A DNA stretch of 8,748 nucleotides, from NCBI GenBank assembly GCA_025456495.1, contig JALOKO010000151.1:1-8748 (forward strand), read 5' to 3'. Positions within the stretch are counted from its first letter, which is position 1, and every line of letters begins with the position of its first letter. The translations under genes and the position numbers were made by a program. This document shows, one piece after another, positions 6,434-8,748 of this stretch. The notes beneath the pieces were generated by a model, which was not told where the DNA came from, searched no databases, and worked only from the letters and a program-made list of their open reading frames with translations. This DNA comes from Bryobacterales bacterium (GTDB lineage Bacteria; Acidobacteriota; Terriglobia; Bryobacterales; Bryobacteraceae).

Positions 6434-7981
6434 CTAGTTGAACTTGCGGCGGTCGCGCTTACGACGGATCTCCAAAGGATCGATCTCCGCCGCTTCGTCC
6501 TCAAGCGGCGCCGCGCGGCCTTCACCGCGTGATTCGCCGCGATTCTCTCCGCGTGCTTCGCCACGGAAGCCCACCTCTTCGTCGCGACTGATGCGGCGCA
6601 GTGCGTACAGCCCCTCAAGAATGAACTCGCCGGCCGAGGCGCGCAGGGCGTCCGGTTCGTTGGATCCCAGTCCCAGGTGCTTCACCTTTTCCAGCAGGCC
6701 CTCCACCTGCTGCAACTGGTCAAGAAGCGCCGCCGAGTCCATGGTTTCGTCCAGTTTCACGCTGCCGCCCCGGTCAAACCACTTCACCGCCGGACCCAGG
6801 TTGGCGTCTTCCATATAGCTCTTGAACACGCGCCCGATGGCGTTGCGGATGATCTCGCGGGCGACGGCATCGCCGCCCTTCAACTCGCCTTCGTATTCCA
6901 ACTCCATCTTTCCGGTGATGGCAGGCAAGGCCGCGTAGACGTCGCTCACCCGGGGGACGATGGTGGCTTCGTTGTTCACCAGGGCGCGGCGCTCAGCATT
7001 CGAAATTACGTTCTCCAGCGTCGTGATGGCCATGCGCTGGCTGACGCCGGAACGCTTATCCACGCGACGGTCTTCGCGAGCCACGAAGGCGATCTGCTCA
7101 ACCAGTTGGGCCATGTACGGCGGCAGATGCACCTCGCCTGCCTCAGCACGCGCGCTCCACGCTTCCTGCATGGTGATGGCTACGCCGTGGTCCAGCGTCA
7201 ACGGGTAATGCGTACGAATCTCGCTGCCGATGCGGTCCTTCAGCGGGGTAATGATCTTGCCACGCGCGGTGTAATCTTCGGGGTTCGCCGTGAATACCAG
7301 CAGTACGTCCAGGGGCAGGCGCACCGGATAGCCTTTGATCTGCACATCCCCTTCCTGCATGATGTTGAACAGGCTCACCTGAATGCGGCCCGCCAGGTCA
7401 GGCAGCTCGTTGATGGCGAAAATCGAGCGGTTCGCGCGGGGTAGCAATCCGTAGTGAATCGTCAGTTCGTCGGCCAGGTTCACACCCTGCCGGGCCGCCT
7501 TGATGGGGTCAATGTCGCCAATCATGTCGGCTACGGTCACGTCGGGTGTAGCCAGCTTTTCCACGTAACGCTGCTCAGGAGTCAACCAGGCAATGGGCGT
7601 CTCCTCGCCATGATCCTCAATGAGGTTTTTCGCATAGCGGCTTACTGGTGCATAAGGGTTGTCGCGCACCTCGCTGCCCGCCACGTAGGGAATGGCCGGA
7701 TCCAGCAGCGTGGTCAGCACGCGGATGAGCTTGGTTTTGGCTTGTCCGCGCAGCCCCAGTAGGATGAAATTGTGGCGCGACAGCAGCGCGTTCACAATCT
7801 GCGGCGTCACCGTGTCCTCATATCCGTACACGCCCGGAAACAGGGGCTCGCGGGAACGCAGGCGTGCGATCAGGTTCGCGCGCAGTTCGTCCTTCACGCT
7901 CCGGTGGGCCAACCGTTCCTCTGTATAACGGGCGTCGCGGCGAAGAGCTCCCAGAGTGTGTGGCAAGTCCCAGGTGTTCAT
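6434..7981 (-). CDS. MoxR/ChlI-like AAA+ ATPase
   Basis: This 515-residue cytoplasmic protein is an AAA+ ATPase of the magnesium-chelatase subunit I/MoxR clade (COG1239-like). Such proteins usually act as chaperone-like remodellers, often with a VWA-domain partner. Visible motifs: Walker A GLRGQAKT at 76-83, with Ala before Lys as in MoxR proteins; a ChlI-like segment MIGDIDPIKAARQG at 153-166; Walker B IFAINE at 187-192, where Asn191 replaces the usual Asp; Asn233 in FTANPEDY as sensor 1; a likely arginine finger in TPLKDRIG (Arg250); and a sensor-2-like stretch GVSQRMAITTLENV at 312-325. After about 465 the protein becomes low-complexity: an RGEx repeat at 473-488, an acidic patch, and a basic tail ending RRKRDRRKFN. 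The ATG at 7981 is the only ATG/GTG/TTG in frame before an upstream TAG, yet no Shine-Dalgarno precedes it. It lies divergent to a TrmB-type regulator, which may control it. It is not a dedicated chlorophyll enzyme on this evidence, since no pigment genes are nearby. Confidence 0.9.
   Translation of the reverse strand: MNTWDLPHTLGALRRDARYTEERLAHRSVKDELRANLIARLRSREPLFPGVYGYEDTVTPQIVNALLSRHNFILLGLRGQAKTKLIRVLTTLLDPAIPYVAGSEVRDNPYAPVSRYAKNLIEDHGEETPIAWLTPEQRYVEKLATPDVTVADMIGDIDPIKAARQGVNLADELTIHYGLLPRANRSIFAINELPDLAGRIQVSLFNIMQEGDVQIKGYPVRLPLDVLLVFTANPEDYTARGKIITPLKDRIGSEIRTHYPLTLDHGVAITMQEAWSARAEAGEVHLPPYMAQLVEQIAFVAREDRRVDKRSGVSQRMAITTLENVISNAERRALVNNEATIVPRVSDVYAALPAITGKMELEYEGELKGGDAVAREIIRNAIGRVFKSYMEDANLGPAVKWFDRGGSVKLDETMDSAALLDQLQQVEGLLEKVKHLGLGSNEPDALRASAGEFILEGLYALRRISRDEEVGFRGEARGENRGESRGEGRAAPLEDEAAEIDPLEIRRKRDRRKFN
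6518..6565 (-). repeat. 12-bp tandem repeat x4 encoding RGEx in the ATPase tail
   Basis: Four consecutive 12-base units on the minus strand have the form CG(T/C)GG(C/A/T)GA(A/G) plus a variable codon. They encode RGEA-RGEN-RGES-RGEG (residues 473-488). The unit length is a multiple of three, so gain or loss would keep the frame. The units differ mostly at third positions and in the fourth codon. Confidence 0.85.
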
Positions 7982-8132
7982 GGAAGGGTCAGCAATTTGC
8001 GTGTGCTTCAGCGGGCGCGCGCCGCGCTCGATGGCCGCCGCGCGGTTCAGCCCGTATCCCCCGCTGGTGGAATGCTACGATGTTCTGAAGTCCGCCCTCC
8101 AAACTCCAAGCATCGCGACAGGGGAATTCCAG
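7982..8132. promoter_or_regulatory. Divergent intergenic region between the ATPase and TrmB-like genes
   Basis: This 151-bp spacer must carry the promoters of both divergent genes. On the plus strand TGCTACGAT (8073-8081) resembles an extended -10 (TG-n-TACGAT, 4 of 6), with no convincing -35. A perfect 10-bp palindrome GGCGCGCGCC lies at 8014-8023, and a 6-bp inverted repeat CCGCGC-N12-GCGCGG lies at 8022-8045. Both are GC-only and could be chance in this background. No clear minus-strand promoter or Shine-Dalgarno was found for the ATPase. Confidence 0.4.
8120..8124 (+). promoter_or_regulatory. Shine-Dalgarno deciding the GTG start of the TrmB-like gene
   Basis: AGGGG stands 8 bases before the GTG at 8133. 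The same frame is open back to an ATG at 8031, but that start has no Shine-Dalgarno and would add 34 residues outside the known domain. The GTG is therefore preferred. Confidence 0.6.
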
Positions 8133-8748
8133 GTGCCCGATTTCGAACGTCTCTGGCCACGCCTGCAGCAGTTGGGCTTGAACGCCTATGAAGCGCGCAC
8201 CTATCTGGTGCTGCTGGGGCACCCGCGCTTCAAGGCCATGGAGGCCGCTGCCCGCGCCAACGTCCCCCGCCAGAAGATCTACGAGGTGCTGGATAGCCTG
8301 TACGAAAAGGGCTTCGCCGAGGTGCTGCAGGAAAAGACCAAATCCTTCTCAGCCGTTGAGCCCGCCGTCGCTATCCCTGCTTTCCTTTCGCGCAAGCAAC
8401 GTGAACTGGCCGAACAGGTGGAGGAGCAGCAACGCCAGGCCTCCCACGTGGTGCGCGCCCTGGAGGCGCTGTGCGCGCATGGGATCGCCGAACGCGCAAA
8501 TCTTGACTACCTGCGCATCATCAATGAGGCCGCCCAGACCGCCAGTCACTTTCGCGACATGCTGGAATCCGCGCGCGAGGAGTACATTGAGTTCGCCCGT
8601 CCCCCCTACGCCGTCGATCCCCTGGATGAGCTGTTGGTGCGCCAGGCCTGTCAGCGTGGTGTCCGCATTCGCTTGCTGATTGAGCCGCACAACCCGGAAC
8701 TGGAGCCCCAACTTCGCCAGGCCCAGGAGTACCGCAACCGGCTGCTGG
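8133..8748 (+). CDS. TrmB-family HTH transcriptional regulator, C-terminus beyond window edge
   Basis: There are 205 complete codons up to the right edge with no stop, so the 3' end is missing. Residues about 7-75 match the TrmB-type winged helix-turn-helix: LQQLGLNAYEARTYLVLL at 11-28, then a recognition region ANVPRQKIYEVLDSLYEKGFAEV at 42-64. This resembles the 'GLt.yEA..Y..Ll' and 'vpr..iYdvL..Le.kGlve' pattern of the family. Residues about 86-115 are rich in Glu, Gln and Arg and may form a coiled coil for dimerisation. From about 120 an effector or sensor domain begins, including ARPPYAVDPLDELLVRQACQRGVRIRLLIEP at 155-185, which is like the PLD-like fold of TrmB C-terminal domains. Archaeal TrmB proteins sense sugars and control transporters; the ligand here is unknown. 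It is divergent from the AAA+ ATPase gene and may regulate it or itself. An ATG start at 8031 would give a 34-residue longer N-terminus and cannot be excluded. Confidence 0.82.
   Translation, partial: MPDFERLWPRLQQLGLNAYEARTYLVLLGHPRFKAMEAAARANVPRQKIYEVLDSLYEKGFAEVLQEKTKSFSAVEPAVAIPAFLSRKQRELAEQVEEQQRQASHVVRALEALCAHGIAERANLDYLRIINEAAQTASHFRDMLESAREEYIEFARPPYAVDPLDELLVRQACQRGVRIRLLIEPHNPELEPQLRQAQEYRNRLL

Noticed and set aside
6677..7444. A 255-codon plus-strand ORF opposite the AAA+ ATPase
   Set aside because: The minus strand carries intact AAA+ motifs across the same span; the plus-strand translation has no recognisable domain.
6434..7981. Reading the ATPase as a true magnesium-chelatase subunit for chlorophyll synthesis
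   Set aside because: No pigment genes are nearby, the Walker B differs, and the RGE-rich tail is not typical of BchI/ChlI. The broader MoxR/ChlI-like label is safer.
7992..8000. Small inverted repeat GCAA-T-TTGC just upstream of the ATPase start
   Set aside because: With only four bases per arm it is expected by chance, and nothing else supports an operator there.
8188..8711. ORFs at 8188-8679 (plus) and 8349-8711 (minus)
   Set aside because: Both overlap the TrmB-like gene in wrong frames. The frame from 8133 gives a clear winged-helix domain.

Overview
The window looks like a high-GC chromosomal segment from a member of the Acidobacteriota, most likely a relative of the Solibacter/Bryobacter group. 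The main evidence is the large secreted protein encoded at 1482-6248. It combines an SBBP-type N-terminal region, four tandem BACON-like domains and a C-terminal domain that I recognise as the 'Solibacter usitatus C-terminal' family (TIGR03437). Strong third-position GC bias also explains the many long antisense shadow ORFs, none of which I annotate. No RNA gene, CRISPR array, insertion sequence or phage module is visible.

Layout. (1) Positions 1-1479, minus strand: a secreted SBBP/beta-propeller protein whose C-terminus lies beyond the left edge. (2) Positions 1482-6248, minus strand: a 1588-residue modular secreted protein. It is a paralogue of gene 1 over the N-terminal part and is transcribed first; only two bases separate its stop from the start of gene 1, so the two almost certainly form an operon. 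(3) Positions 6249-6433: a 185-bp spacer with a candidate promoter for the operon and a GC-rich hairpin that may end the upstream transcript. (4) Positions 6434-7981, minus strand: a MoxR/ChlI-like AAA+ ATPase with an unusual Asn-Glu Walker B and a 4x RGEx tetrapeptide repeat near its C-terminus. (5) Positions 7982-8132: a 151-bp divergent intergenic region. (6) From 8133, plus strand: a TrmB-type transcriptional regulator, cut by the right edge.

How the genes may work together. The two minus-strand secreted proteins probably act together on or outside the cell surface, in adhesion, polymer binding or an unknown extracellular role. The AAA+ ATPase and the TrmB-like regulator are divergently transcribed, so the regulator could control the ATPase gene; this is inference from position only. 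I see no sequence link between the ATPase/regulator pair and the secreted-protein operon. The most notable observations are the strictly paired cysteines across the secreted proteins, the tandem paralogues, the Walker B variant, and the absence of a VWA-protein gene immediately downstream of the ATPase.
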